From: Beijerinckiaceae bacterium
GTDB taxonomy: Bacteria > Pseudomonadota > Alphaproteobacteria > Rhizobiales > Beijerinckiaceae
Assembly: GCA_947370975.1 (NCBI GenBank)
Contig: CANBNG010000003.1
Location: 124,001 to 188,000, forward strand
Direction of reading: 5' to 3'
Length of the DNA: 64,000 bases
The translations under genes and the position numbers were made by a program. The notes under the pieces are model-generated. The model was not told the origin of the DNA. It saw nothing but the letters and a program-made list of their open reading frames with translations, and ran no database searches. Each line of letters begins with the position of its first letter. Position 1 is the stretch's first letter. Positions 49,888 to 58,454 of this stretch are shown here, piece by piece.

Positions 49888-50397
49888 TCAGAAAGGAAAA
49901 AAGGGTTCAAGCATCGCGCCGATCACGGGGATCGGCAGGCGCAGCAGAACCTTGAAGAGCAGAATGCAGATGCCCGTCAGGATCAGGGCGAACACCGTCG
50001 CCTCTTTCCAGTTGAATTCATCGCTCGCCATGGAGCCGAAGATCATTGCCACCGGCCCTGCGATGACCAGCCCGCAGGTGCGGATCAGCAGTGAAAACAG
50101 AATGATCCCGCCGAAAATGAAGATCGGACCACGCAGCGACCAGCGTTCCATCGCCTCGCCCTTCACGAGCAGGCCGCTCAGCGCCAGCGCCAGGCCCCCA
50201 ATGAAGAGGAAAGCCGCCAGCGATTGCGGCAGCATGCCTGCGCCCATGGCGTTCAGCGTGCCGCGCGGCAATTCCTGCGCTTGCCAGAAAGCGAAAAGCG
50301 CGATCGCCATCAAGAACAGGCCCGCGCCCAGATTTTGGCTCGATCGCACCAGCCCCGGCGGCTTCTTGTCCTCGGTCACGGAAAGGTGGTCCGTCAT
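49888..50397 (-). CDS. tctB: Tripartite tricarboxylate transporter small membrane subunit TctB
   Basis: 169 residues with four membrane helices (LGAGLFLMAIALFAFWQAQ, MLPQSLAAFLFIGGLALALSG, IFIFGGIILFSLLIRTCGLVIAGPVAMIFG, ATVFALILTGICILLFKVLL). The pattern AQELPRGTLNAMGAGMLP is typical of TctB. ATG at 50397 is preceded by GGAGA about 10 bases away. First gene of the operon; no regulator gene is adjacent. Confidence 0.88.
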   Translation of the reverse strand: MTDHLSVTEDKKPPGLVRSSQNLGAGLFLMAIALFAFWQAQELPRGTLNAMGAGMLPQSLAAFLFIGGLALALSGLLVKGEAMERWSLRGPIFIFGGIILFSLLIRTCGLVIAGPVAMIFGSMASDEFNWKEATVFALILTGICILLFKVLLRLPIPVIGAMLEPFFPF

Positions 50398-50571
50398 GCG
50401 CTTGGATCTCCAATGGATGATGGGATCAGGCATGCGTCCGGCCTGCCTCAGCAGATCCGATCTCAGCCCCGACGTCCCACCCATGTCTATTCGTTGCCCC
50501 GATCCTATCGATACGGATCGCGCTCGGCTACGGCCATGCTACGCGCCACGACGAAAGTCGGACGTTTTTCT

Positions 50572-51525
50572 CTATTTTTGTGACAGGCTCCGGCCCAAAC
50601 GCAGCTCGGCAAGATAATCGGCAAAGCCGGCCGCCATGTCATAGGCCGGTCGCCAGCCCAGATATTGGTCCGCCGCTGCAATGGAGAGCGGGGCAGCCTT
50701 GGATTTGGGGGGCGCGCCCGGCTCGATCTCGTAGGCAAGGTCCGGCAACAGCCCCTGCACCGCCCCAACCACGCCCTCGAAGGGGGTCACATAGCCATTG
50801 CCGATATTGAAGACAGATTGCTCGGGCATCGGGACGCTGACGGCCAGATCGATCGCGCGGCCCATGTCGCGGGCATAGATATATTCGTTCGCCATGGTCT
50901 CGGCGGCCGGAATGCGCGCCTTTTTACCCGACAGGCCCGCTTCCAGCAGCGCCTGCATCTTTGCCCCTCCCGAGGAGCCCGACCAGAAATGGCCAAAGCC
51001 ATAGACATTGGCCGGGCGCAGCATGATGAGCTCGAATTTATGGAGATCGGCATAGGCCTCCAGCAGCACTTCCTTGGCGACCTTCAGATTGCCATAGCCG
51101 CGTCCCGCACCGCGCGGGAAATCTTCCTCGATGCACGCGCCCGTTGGCCGTCGCGTGTCATAGACGCCAAATGTGCTGATATGCACGAGGCGCTTCACGC
51201 CGGTGAGACGCACACATTCTGCAACATTGCGCGTGCCGCCGAGGTTGATGTCGAAGGCCAGCGACAGCGATTGCTGCACGCGCCCCCCAATCAGCCCCGC
51301 CGTGTGGACGATTGTGTCCACCCCATGCGCCTTGACTGCGGCAATCAGCGCGGGAAGATCGCGCACATCGCCGCGCACCAGCACAGCCTTCCCGGCCCCG
51401 AGCTTGAAATCGATGAAATCGGCGCGCGGTTCGGGATCGAAAAAGACGATTGTCTCGCCGCGCGCCAGAGCCTCGCGCGCAAATGATGTGCCGACCAGGC
51501 CCGCGCCTGTCACCAATATGGTCAT
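50572..51525 (-). CDS. NAD-dependent epimerase/dehydratase (extended SDR)
   Basis: 317 residues. NAD motif VTGAGLVGTSFA, FFDPEPR (NAD specificity), VHTAGLIGGRVQQS, ISTFGVYD and the catalytic Y-x3-K in GYGNLKVAKE. It resembles sugar-nucleotide or hydroxysteroid-type SDRs; lack of the usual RPxxxYG sugar motif in full (LRPANVYGFGHFW is close) leaves the substrate open. A catabolic dehydrogenase role is possible given the neighbours. GGGGAAC lies before the ATG. Divergent from the isochorismatase-like gene. Confidence 0.82.
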   Translation of the reverse strand: MTILVTGAGLVGTSFAREALARGETIVFFDPEPRADFIDFKLGAGKAVLVRGDVRDLPALIAAVKAHGVDTIVHTAGLIGGRVQQSLSLAFDINLGGTRNVAECVRLTGVKRLVHISTFGVYDTRRPTGACIEEDFPRGAGRGYGNLKVAKEVLLEAYADLHKFELIMLRPANVYGFGHFWSGSSGGAKMQALLEAGLSGKKARIPAAETMANEYIYARDMGRAIDLAVSVPMPEQSVFNIGNGYVTPFEGVVGAVQGLLPDLAYEIEPGAPPKSKAAPLSIAAADQYLGWRPAYDMAAGFADYLAELRLGRSLSQK

Positions 51526-51683
51526 AAGTTCCCCCGCCCCGCGCGCTGCATGCGGCGCGCTCTTTGCGTCTATTCTTCAGGCGCTGACAAGCACAGTCAA
51601 TCGGCAGGCGGCCATTGTGCGGGGCGTGCCGACACATTATCGTTCGCGCTCCAAGAGGTAAGAAAAAACGGAGATCGTGACAG

Positions 51684-52328
51684 ATGGCCAGAATATCGCG
51701 GCTTGAAAAGACTTTGTCGGCGCAGCGCACGGCGCTGATCATGTTCGACTCCCTCAATGGCTATCTGCATCCGCGCGATCCGGCCAAAGTGAAGTTTCTC
51801 GACGACCGCAACATTCTGCCCAACATGCAGCGCCTTCTGCAAGGCGCGCGCAAAGTTGGCATGAACGCCTTTTATCCGAGCGGCGCACATGCGCCCGACG
51901 GCTCGGACACTGTTGCGCGCCTGACCGACACCGACATGGATCTGGGCGCGGCAGATGCGCCCGACGCCGTTCTCAAGCCGCGCTTCTATGCCGATTCGAA
52001 AGATGCAGAAGTCGCGCCTGAACTCGCGCCCGCACCAGGCGATGTATTCATTCCCAAGCACCGCTGGAATTCCTTCTTCCAGACCGATCTCGACCTGCAA
52101 TTTCGCGTGCGTGGCATTGACACCATCGTCATCTGCGGCGGCTCGACCGATGTCGGCATTGCAAGCACGGTCTTTGCCGCGCGCGATCTCGATTACGGCA
52201 TTGTGGTTGCCCGCGACGCCTGTTTCTCCGCACGCGGCAACAATAATGAATTCTTCATGGACCGCGTCTTCCCGCGCATGGGCCGCGTGATGAATGTCGA
52301 TGACATTGTCGCCCTGATGATCGCCTAA
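51684..52328 (+). CDS. Isochorismatase-fold hydrolase lacking the usual catalytic Cys
   Basis: 214 residues. Catalytic Asp in IMFDSLNGYLHP and Lys in IPKHRWNSFF are present, but the position of the nucleophilic Cys (usually T-x-V-C-V) is Gly in GGSTDVGIASTVFAAR. That would rule out amidase chemistry of the nicotinamidase/N-carbamoylsarcosine type; isochorismatases also do not need the Cys, so an ether-type hydrolysis or other role is plausible. Weak GGAG precedes ATG 51684. It forms an operon with a dienelactone hydrolase 12 bases downstream. Confidence 0.82.
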   Translation: MARISRLEKTLSAQRTALIMFDSLNGYLHPRDPAKVKFLDDRNILPNMQRLLQGARKVGMNAFYPSGAHAPDGSDTVARLTDTDMDLGAADAPDAVLKPRFYADSKDAEVAPELAPAPGDVFIPKHRWNSFFQTDLDLQFRVRGIDTIVICGGSTDVGIASTVFAARDLDYGIVVARDACFSARGNNNEFFMDRVFPRMGRVMNVDDIVALMIA

Positions 52329-52340
52329 AGGAGCGCGCAT

Positions 52341-53144
52341 ATGACCAATATTGAAACCAAGGCCATCACCTGCGCCGGCGACATGCCGGCTTTTCTCGCC
52401 AAGCCCGAGGGCGCGGGCCGCAAGCCCGTCGTCGTGCTGATGCATGAGCGCTACGGCCTCGTCGACCACACGCGCGATCTCGCCAAGCGCTGCGCCAGCG
52501 ACGGCTTTGTCGTGCTTGCGCCGAACTTCTTCTATCGCCACCCCGACCAGGCCGTACTGAATGCGGGCGATTCACGCTACGATCTCGCCGATCTTGAATC
52601 GGTGGATTATCTGGATGCCGCGCTGGCAGCAGTGGCGCAGGATCCCAATGCCGATATGGAGCGTGTGGCTGTCGCCGGCTATTGCCAGACCGGACGCAAC
52701 CCGCTGATCTTTGCTGCGCAGCGCAAGATCGCCGCCGCAATCGTCTGGTATGGCGCAGCCTCGAAGCGCGAATGGCTGGTGAACGAACGCCAGCCGCGCC
52801 CGCTTGAGGACGTCATCGCCGACGTCACCTGCCCGGTCTTTGGCGCCTTTGGCGCAGCCGATCACATCATCGCGGTCGATGACGTGCGCCGCATGCGCGA
52901 TTGCCTCGAACAGAACAAGAAGAGCTATGACATCAACGTCTATGCGGGCGCGCCCCATGGCTGGCTGAACGACACAATGCCCGGCCGCTATCGCAAGCCG
53001 CAGGCAGAGGCAGGCTGGGCCGCGCAGCAACGCTTCCTCGCCGAAGTGCTCGCCGCCGACTACAAGCCCGACCCGATCAGCTGGCGCTTCAACTGCGCCT
53101 TCAATGCCGATTACGATTTTTCGAAAAACGTGCGCCTGGAGTAA
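52341..53144 (+). CDS. Dienelactone hydrolase family protein
   Basis: 267 residues. DLH triad: Cys in AVAGYCQTGR, Asp in GAADHIIAVDD, His in GAPHGWLND. The N-terminal Glu in VLMHERYGLVDHTRDLAKR interacts with the resting Cys in this family. It is expected to hydrolyse a lactone or ester from ring-cleavage. The C-terminal 30 residues (YKPDPISWRFNCAFNADYDFSKN) exceed the usual length. AAAGGAG precedes ATG 52341. Operon with the isochorismatase-like gene. Confidence 0.88.
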   Translation: MTNIETKAITCAGDMPAFLAKPEGAGRKPVVVLMHERYGLVDHTRDLAKRCASDGFVVLAPNFFYRHPDQAVLNAGDSRYDLADLESVDYLDAALAAVAQDPNADMERVAVAGYCQTGRNPLIFAAQRKIAAAIVWYGAASKREWLVNERQPRPLEDVIADVTCPVFGAFGAADHIIAVDDVRRMRDCLEQNKKSYDINVYAGAPHGWLNDTMPGRYRKPQAEAGWAAQQRFLAEVLAADYKPDPISWRFNCAFNADYDFSKNVRLE

Positions 53145-53157
53145 TCGGCGAACGAAA

Positions 53158-53193
53158 CGCCGTCATTGCGAGTAACGTGAAGCAATGACGGCG
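53158..53193. terminator. Repeat-derived hairpin between the convergent DLH and nadC genes
   Basis: CGCCGTCATTGC / GCAATGACGGCG, 12-bp perfect stem with a 12-base loop, made from the same GTCATTGCGAG repeat core seen at 20547-20758. It sits between stop codons at 53144 and 53201. Confidence 0.7.
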
Positions 53194-53200
53194 CGGCCGT

Positions 53201-54055
53201 TCAGGCGATTTCGATATCGAGGCCGAGGTCGAGAATCGGCGCTGAATGGGTGAGCGCGCCCGAGGAAATGAGATCGACGCCGGTTTCGGCAATCTCTTTC
53301 ACCGTCGACTTGTTGATGCCGCCAGAGGCCTCCAGCTTGACGCGACCGGCGGCAATCGTCACCGCCTCGCGCATCTGCTCGACCGACATATTGTCGAGAA
53401 GCACGAAATCCGCGCCCTCATCGACAACCATCCGCAGCTGATCGAGCGTATCGACCTCGATTTCCACCTTCACGAGATGGCCAGCCGCCGCCTTGGCTGC
53501 GCGGAGCGCCTCGCGGATGCCGCCGGCGACTGCAATGTGATTGTCCTTGATGAGAAATGCATCGTCGAGGCCGAAGCGATGGTTCATCGCCCCGCCGCAG
53601 CGCACGGCATATTTCTCGAATGCGCGCAGGCCCGGCGTCGTCTTGCGCGTGCAGCAGATCTTGGCATTGGTATGGGCCACCAAGGCCACATATTCAGCCG
53701 TCATGGTCGCAATGCCAGACATGCGGCAGGCATAGTTCAGCGCCACGCGCTCGGCGGTCAGAATGGCGCGTGCATCGCCCTGGATGCGCGCAATGGCGGT
53801 TTTGGCGGGCACATGCGCACCGTCTTCAACCAGTGCCTCAAAACGCAGCGAGGGATCGATGATGCGGAAGGCGGCTTCAGCCAGCGGCAAGCCGGAAATG
53901 ACGCCGCCCTTGCGCGCGGCCATCACGGCGCTCGCCTGCATATGGGCCGGAATGGTCGCCTGGGTGGTGATATCACCGGCGCGGCCGAGATCCTCGTCGA
54001 GCGCGGCCCGCACGGCGGTTTCGAGCAGGATCGGGTTGAAGAAAGCGAGGGTCAT
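53201..54055 (-). CDS. nadC: Nicotinate-nucleotide pyrophosphorylase (quinolinate phosphoribosyltransferase)
   Basis: 284 residues, de novo NAD synthesis: quinolinate plus PRPP to nicotinate mononucleotide. Motifs: DLGRAGDITTQATIP, LNYACRMSGIAT, CTRKTTPGLRAFEKYAVRCGGAMNHRFGLDDAFLIKDNHIAVAGG, EVDTLDQL, LLDNMSVEQMREAV and LEASGGINKSTVKEIAETGVDLISSGALTHS. Usually clustered with nadA/nadB, but here alone. The N-terminus is standard and no alternative start is needed. Confidence 0.95.
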   Translation of the reverse strand: MTLAFFNPILLETAVRAALDEDLGRAGDITTQATIPAHMQASAVMAARKGGVISGLPLAEAAFRIIDPSLRFEALVEDGAHVPAKTAIARIQGDARAILTAERVALNYACRMSGIATMTAEYVALVAHTNAKICCTRKTTPGLRAFEKYAVRCGGAMNHRFGLDDAFLIKDNHIAVAGGIREALRAAKAAAGHLVKVEIEVDTLDQLRMVVDEGADFVLLDNMSVEQMREAVTIAAGRVKLEASGGINKSTVKEIAETGVDLISSGALTHSAPILDLGLDIEIA

Positions 54056-54122
54056 GGTCTGTTCCGGATATGTCGGGAGATGGAAATCTTATTGCCCCTG
54101 AAGGGCGCGCGATGCAAGCCGG

Positions 54123-54713
54123 TCACGGGGCGCGGGGCGCGCGCCTCGGGGACGTCTTCAGCCGATCGGCCATTTCGCGCGTCGAGGGCATGCGGCGATG
54201 CTCGTCGACCGCCTGCGCTTCATTGCGCGCGAGATTGTCGATCATGGCGAGAAGCGCCTTGCGCATCGATGCAATCTCCTGCTCGCCAAGACCGTTCAGC
54301 GCAATGGCATTCACTTCCTCGGCGAGCGGCACGAGCTTGTCGCGCAGCGCGCGGCCCTGCGGGGTGAGAAAGATGAACACCTGCTTGCGGTCGCCCACCT
54401 TCTGGCGGCGCTCGATATAGCCGAGCTTTTCCATCGCACGGAGCGCCGAAAAAGTGGTGGGCTCCATCACGCCGGCCTGTTCGGACAAGGCGCGCTGCGT
54501 GATGCCATCGCCATTCCAGAGAATGCGCAAAAAGGTCCAATGGCCAAAGGAAACCGAATGTTCAGACAATCGCATCTGCAGCGCACGGCCAAGGCCACGG
54601 CTCGCATCCTTGATGAGATGCGCCAGGCGATCATCGGGCACAGCCTCACGCCAATGGTGCAGGATAACCTGCGCGAGGCCCGCAGCCGGGCGCTTGGGGG
54701 ACGGCTCAGCCAT
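54123..54713 (-). CDS. MarR-family transcriptional regulator
   Basis: 196 residues with a central winged helix (about 65-140; WTFLRILWNGDGITQRALSEQAGVMEPTTFSALRAMEKLGYIERRQKVGDRKQVFIFLTPQGRALRDKL in outline), the wing residues DRKQ as in MarR. MarR proteins often bind phenolic acids or their CoA esters. The ATG (54713) lies within the end of the dehydrogenase gene, an 8-base overlap with GGAGAGG as RBS, so it is the last gene of the dehydrogenase-reductase operon and probably self-regulates it through the CTTAG-N4-CTAAG sites. Confidence 0.9.
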   Translation of the reverse strand: MAEPSPKRPAAGLAQVILHHWREAVPDDRLAHLIKDASRGLGRALQMRLSEHSVSFGHWTFLRILWNGDGITQRALSEQAGVMEPTTFSALRAMEKLGYIERRQKVGDRKQVFIFLTPQGRALRDKLVPLAEEVNAIALNGLGEQEIASMRKALLAMIDNLARNEAQAVDEHRRMPSTREMADRLKTSPRRAPRAP

Positions 54714-55905
54714 GAACCTCTCCGATGCCGACCTGATGCTGCAACATGATTTCGCAATTTTTCCGCGACGATTCCAGCAGTGCGAGACAGACCTCCATCG
54801 TCGCCATGCTCCATTCGCCCGAATGGAGCGGCGCGACATTGTCGCAGACCGCGCCGACAAGCTCGTCCATCACCTCGGAGCGCGGAACGCCGGGCGGCGG
54901 CAACGCATCGAAAGTCTCTGCCAGATCGCCATAAATGCGAACACCATCGGGGAAGGGTCGCAAATCGGCTCTCTCACAGCTGGCAATCACGAGGCCAAAT
55001 TGCTGATGCTGGCGCGTAGACGCGCTCGAGGTATCGGCATAATCAGCCCCGCCATAATTACGCGCATTCTTGAGCGCGGTTTCGCGCGCAGAATCGCCCG
55101 ATTGCAGGATGGCGGCGCGGCTTGCGCCATATTTTGCCGGGTCTTTCGGCAATCCGCTTTCAGCGATCCAGTTGGAAAATTCGTCTGAATCGAAATGTCC
55201 GTAACCGCTGTAGGTCATGGTGGCGGCGCAGCCGTTTTCGAAGGTGAGGAAGGCCGTATAGGCCCCTTCCGTCGGGCGCGCGGCATCCCACATGCCCGTC
55301 ATGGCGCGCACGCTTTTCACGCGGCCACCGCCGATAAGGCGTAGCATTTCGACCTGATGGGGCGCCTGATTATAGACAGCCCCGCCCCCTTGCGCGGAAT
55401 CAAGCTCTTCGGGACGGCGCGGGCGATAGAGAAAATCGGTGAAATTCATCGCCGTGATCATGCGCAAATCGCCATAGGCTCCGCTGGCGACAAGGGCGCG
55501 TGTCTTCATGATCGGTGCATCGAAAGAATGGCTGTGGCCAACGATGAGATGTGTGCCGGCCTTGCGTGTCGCAGCAATCATGCGCCGACACTCTTCGAGG
55601 CTGAGCGCCATGGGCTTTTCAACCAGCACATGCTTGCCATGAGCAGCTGCAATCTCGACCTGGGGCGCATGGAACTGGTGCGGGGAGGCAATATAGATCG
55701 CATCCACAGCGGGATTTGCGCAGAGTTCCTCCACGCTCTCATAAGCACGCGCGCCAAAATCGCTTGCAAAACGCGCGCGCGCCTCGGGACGCGGATCTGC
55801 GCCTGCCATCACCTCGATGCGGGGATCGCCGCGAAAGGTCGGGATCATGAAGGAAAAGGCGCGGCCGATGCCCGCTATGCCCAATCCTACCTTGGCCTGG
55901 CTCAA
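54706..55905 (-). CDS. Gfo/Idh/MocA-family dehydrogenase (candidate dihydrodiol dehydrogenase, Pht4-like)
   Basis: 399 residues. N-terminal NAD domain (LGIAGIGRAFSFMIPTF, ADPRPEARARFA, DAIYIASPHQFHAPQVEIAAAHGKHVLVEKPMALSLEECRRM with the family EKP motif) and C-terminal Gfo domain. Family members with phthalate dioxygenase genes (Pht4 type) oxidise the cis-dihydrodiol to dihydroxyphthalate. The start is a TTG at 55905 with GGAG six bases upstream, a rare start. Lies between the reductase gene (15 bases) and the MarR gene (overlap). Confidence 0.85.
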   Translation of the reverse strand: MSQAKVGLGIAGIGRAFSFMIPTFRGDPRIEVMAGADPRPEARARFASDFGARAYESVEELCANPAVDAIYIASPHQFHAPQVEIAAAHGKHVLVEKPMALSLEECRRMIAATRKAGTHLIVGHSHSFDAPIMKTRALVASGAYGDLRMITAMNFTDFLYRPRRPEELDSAQGGGAVYNQAPHQVEMLRLIGGGRVKSVRAMTGMWDAARPTEGAYTAFLTFENGCAATMTYSGYGHFDSDEFSNWIAESGLPKDPAKYGASRAAILQSGDSARETALKNARNYGGADYADTSSASTRQHQQFGLVIASCERADLRPFPDGVRIYGDLAETFDALPPPGVPRSEVMDELVGAVCDNVAPLHSGEWSMATMEVCLALLESSRKNCEIMLQHQVGIGEVHG

Positions 55906-55919
55906 GGCGTGCTCCAGCG

Positions 55920-56879
55920 CTAGAGATCGAGGACGATTTCGCCGTTTGTGCCGCGCGACACGCAGACCATGATGTTATCGACCTTCTCGTAATCAGCCAG
56001 CGCCAGATCGCGATGATCGACATCGCCCGCAAGCAGCTTCGTGCGGCAGGAGCCGCAGGTGCCGCTTTCACAAGAAGACGGCACGGCATGGCCGTTATCG
56101 CGCAGCACCTCGAGAATGGTCTTGCCGACCGGCACTTCGTAGCTTGCGCCAGATTTCGCGAGCTTGATGGTAAAGGCCACATCATCGGCCTTGGTCATGG
56201 CGCCGGGCGGCGTGAAATCTTCAAAATGCACGCGCGCGCTCGACCAATGCCCGCTCATGTCGCGCACCGCCTGCATCAGCCCGCGCGGGCCGCAGCAATA
56301 AAGATGCGCCATGCCGGGCTTTTCGAGCACGTCCCACAGGTCGAGCGCCTTGTCGGGATCACCACCATCGTGATGGATCGTCACCATGCCGCGAAATTCC
56401 GGTGCTTTCAGCTCATCGAGAAAGGCCGTCGTCGCGGGTGAACGCGAGAGATAGACGAGCTTGAACTTTCCCTGTCCGGAGCTGCGGATCTGCCGGATCA
56501 TCGAGAGAATGGGCGTGATGCCGATGCCCCCGGCGATGAAAAGATATTGCGGCGCAGCGACAAGCTCGAAATCATTGCGCGGCGCGCTGACGAGGATTTC
56601 ATCACCCTCGCGCATAGCCTCGATCAGGTTGAGCGAACCGCCGCGTCCGTTTGTCTCGCGCTTGACCGCGATGCAATAGCGGTCGCGCTCGTCTGGATCG
56701 TTGCACAGCGAATATTTGCGCATATCGCCATTGGGCGCGCGCAGCTCGATATGCGCGCCGGCCGTGAAGGGCGCCAGCTCGCCGCCGTCGTCCCGGCGCA
56801 GCTCGAAGAATTCGATGTCTTCGGCAACCGGGTGTTTCTGCGCAATGCGCAGGCGCTGCATGTCCGCTTCGCTTGCCAT
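55920..56879 (-). CDS. Phthalate-dioxygenase-type reductase (FMN, NAD, C-terminal 2Fe-2S)
   Basis: 319 residues. FMN/NAD domains first (RKYSLCNDPDERDRYCIAVKRE, LFIAGGIGITPILSMIRQI, LYCCGPRGLMQAVRD), then a plant-type [2Fe-2S] ferredoxin domain with CESGTCGSCRTKLL and a distal Cys in IMVCVSRG. The C-terminal ferredoxin order is diagnostic of the PDR/vanillate demethylase class. It transfers electrons from NADH to the Rieske oxygenase encoded divergently. GAGAGG precedes ATG 56879. Confidence 0.92.
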   Translation of the reverse strand: MASEADMQRLRIAQKHPVAEDIEFFELRRDDGGELAPFTAGAHIELRAPNGDMRKYSLCNDPDERDRYCIAVKRETNGRGGSLNLIEAMREGDEILVSAPRNDFELVAAPQYLFIAGGIGITPILSMIRQIRSSGQGKFKLVYLSRSPATTAFLDELKAPEFRGMVTIHHDGGDPDKALDLWDVLEKPGMAHLYCCGPRGLMQAVRDMSGHWSSARVHFEDFTPPGAMTKADDVAFTIKLAKSGASYEVPVGKTILEVLRDNGHAVPSSCESGTCGSCRTKLLAGDVDHRDLALADYEKVDNIMVCVSRGTNGEIVLDL

Positions 56880-56916
56880 AAATCCTCTCCCGGTCGATCA
56901 AGATCGCGAGGTCTTA

Positions 56917-57009
56917 CTTAGAGGGCTAAGAATCTTTCTGCAAGGGCCCCTGCGCCCATGGACAAGGCCCGGAGGCTTGGATATTGTCGCCGAAACTTAG
57001 AGAGCTAAG
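56917..57009. promoter_or_regulatory. Twin palindromes CTTAG-N4-CTAAG in the divergent oxygenase/reductase promoter
   Basis: CTTAGAGGGCTAAG (56917-56930) and CTTAGAGAGCTAAG (56996-57009), centres 79 bases apart, one near each divergent start (56879 minus and 57044 plus). Symmetric, close in size to MarR-type operators. The regulator encoded at 54123-54713 is the obvious candidate. Confidence 0.7.
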
Positions 57010-57043
57010 AAAGCCCGCCAGCTGGGCCATTCGGAGGAACGCC

Positions 57044-58348
57044 ATGCTCACGAAAGAGGAAAACGATCTCCTGTGCCGTGTCGAGGGCGACGCCCCGATG
57101 GGCCAGATCATACGCCGCCACTGGCTACCGGCCTGCCTGACCGAAGAAGTGCCCGAGCCCGATGGCGCCCCCCTCAAGATCCGCATGCTTGGCGAAGATC
57201 TCGTGGTGTTTCGCGACACGGACGGCCGCGTCGGCGTGCTCGATGAAATGTGCCCGCACCGTCGCGCTTCGCTTGTCTTCGGGCGCAACGAGGAATGCGG
57301 CCTGCGCTGCCTCTACCATGGCTGGAAGATCGACGTTGAGGGCAATGTCGTTGAAATGTCCTCGGAGCCGGCAGGCTCGGGCTTTGCCGAAAAGGTAAAG
57401 CACAAGGCCTATCCGGTGCGCGAGGGCGCAGGTTTTGTCTGGATCTATATGGGCCCGGCGCAGACCATGCCGGAGTGGGAACCGCCCGTGTTCCAGCCCA
57501 CGCCCGAGACGCGCATTGCGATTGCGAAGATCCACATCGACTGCAATTGGGCGCAGATTCTGGAAGGCGCTATTGATTCCGCCCATTCCTCCAGCCTGCA
57601 TTCTTCCGACATGGTGCCGGCGCGCGTGCCGGGCGCGGCCGCGACCGATCACAATTGGCTGCGCCCCTCCACCGACAAGTCGCCGCGCATGCAGGTGCAG
57701 CGCACCTCGTTCGGTTTCCGCTATGCGGCCATCCGTCGGCCGATCCACAATCCGCAGACGCATGATTACATCCGCACGACGCTGTTCATCGCGCCCTTCA
57801 CCGCGCTGATCCCGCCCAACAACATGTATAATGTCGCCATCGTGCATGTGCCGACCGACGATACGCACACCGCCTTCCACTTCATTGCCTGGGGCGGCGC
57901 GACGACGCCGGCGACGGAAGAATGGCGCAAGTTCCTGCATGCGCAGATCGGCATCGACGTCGACACATGTTTCCGCAAGGTGCGCACGCGGGCCAATAAT
58001 TACCTGCAGGACCGCACCGCGATGAAGCTCGGGAATTTCACCGGCATTCCCGGCATTCCCAATCAGGACATTGTCATGTGGGAGACGATGGGCCCCATCG
58101 CCGACCGCACCTTCGACAGGCTCGGCGCCAGCGATCTCGCCATTGTCGAATTCCGCAAGCAGATGGTGGAAGCGGCCAAAAACTTCATGGCGGGTGCGCC
58201 CGCCATCGGCACGGCCGCGCCGCGCATTCCCCAAAACCGCCTCATGTCCTTCGAGGGCGTGGTGCCCAAGACCACCGACTGGCGCGTCATGGGCCTGACG
58301 CCAGAGGAGCTGGCCCATGGCCAGCAGCCAGCCACCGCCGCACAATAG
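57044..58348 (+). CDS. Rieske non-haem iron oxygenase, phthalate 4,5-dioxygenase alpha-subunit type
   Basis: 434 residues of the homomeric (group I/PDO) type, one-component alpha only. The Rieske cluster has CPHR near residue 70 and CLYHGWKID near 90. The catalytic domain has the mononuclear-iron facial triad segment EGAIDSAHSSSLHSSD (two His) with a later Asp; the Asp before it could be the inter-subunit bridging residue. N-terminus MLTKEENDLLCRVEGDAPMGQIIRRHWLPACL is very close to phthalate 4,5-dioxygenase. GGAGG precedes ATG 57044. The related substrate could differ (other carboxylated aromatics). Confidence 0.9.
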   Translation: MLTKEENDLLCRVEGDAPMGQIIRRHWLPACLTEEVPEPDGAPLKIRMLGEDLVVFRDTDGRVGVLDEMCPHRRASLVFGRNEECGLRCLYHGWKIDVEGNVVEMSSEPAGSGFAEKVKHKAYPVREGAGFVWIYMGPAQTMPEWEPPVFQPTPETRIAIAKIHIDCNWAQILEGAIDSAHSSSLHSSDMVPARVPGAAATDHNWLRPSTDKSPRMQVQRTSFGFRYAAIRRPIHNPQTHDYIRTTLFIAPFTALIPPNNMYNVAIVHVPTDDTHTAFHFIAWGGATTPATEEWRKFLHAQIGIDVDTCFRKVRTRANNYLQDRTAMKLGNFTGIPGIPNQDIVMWETMGPIADRTFDRLGASDLAIVEFRKQMVEAAKNFMAGAPAIGTAAPRIPQNRLMSFEGVVPKTTDWRVMGLTPEELAHGQQPATAAQ

Positions 58349-58454
58349 AAGCCCCTGCTGACTTGCGCGCACGCCCCCGCTACAAAGGTGGAGGCGATCC
58401 CGCGCAGCAGGTCACGGATCCCCATCTGCCAAAGACCCTGCCAAGAAGGTCAAA

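Noticed and set aside
48367..50094. 575-codon plus-strand open frame opposite tctA
   Set aside because: Antisense of TctA and TctB, whose membrane motifs are clear; product is an unlikely Gln/Asp/His/Arg-rich sequence.
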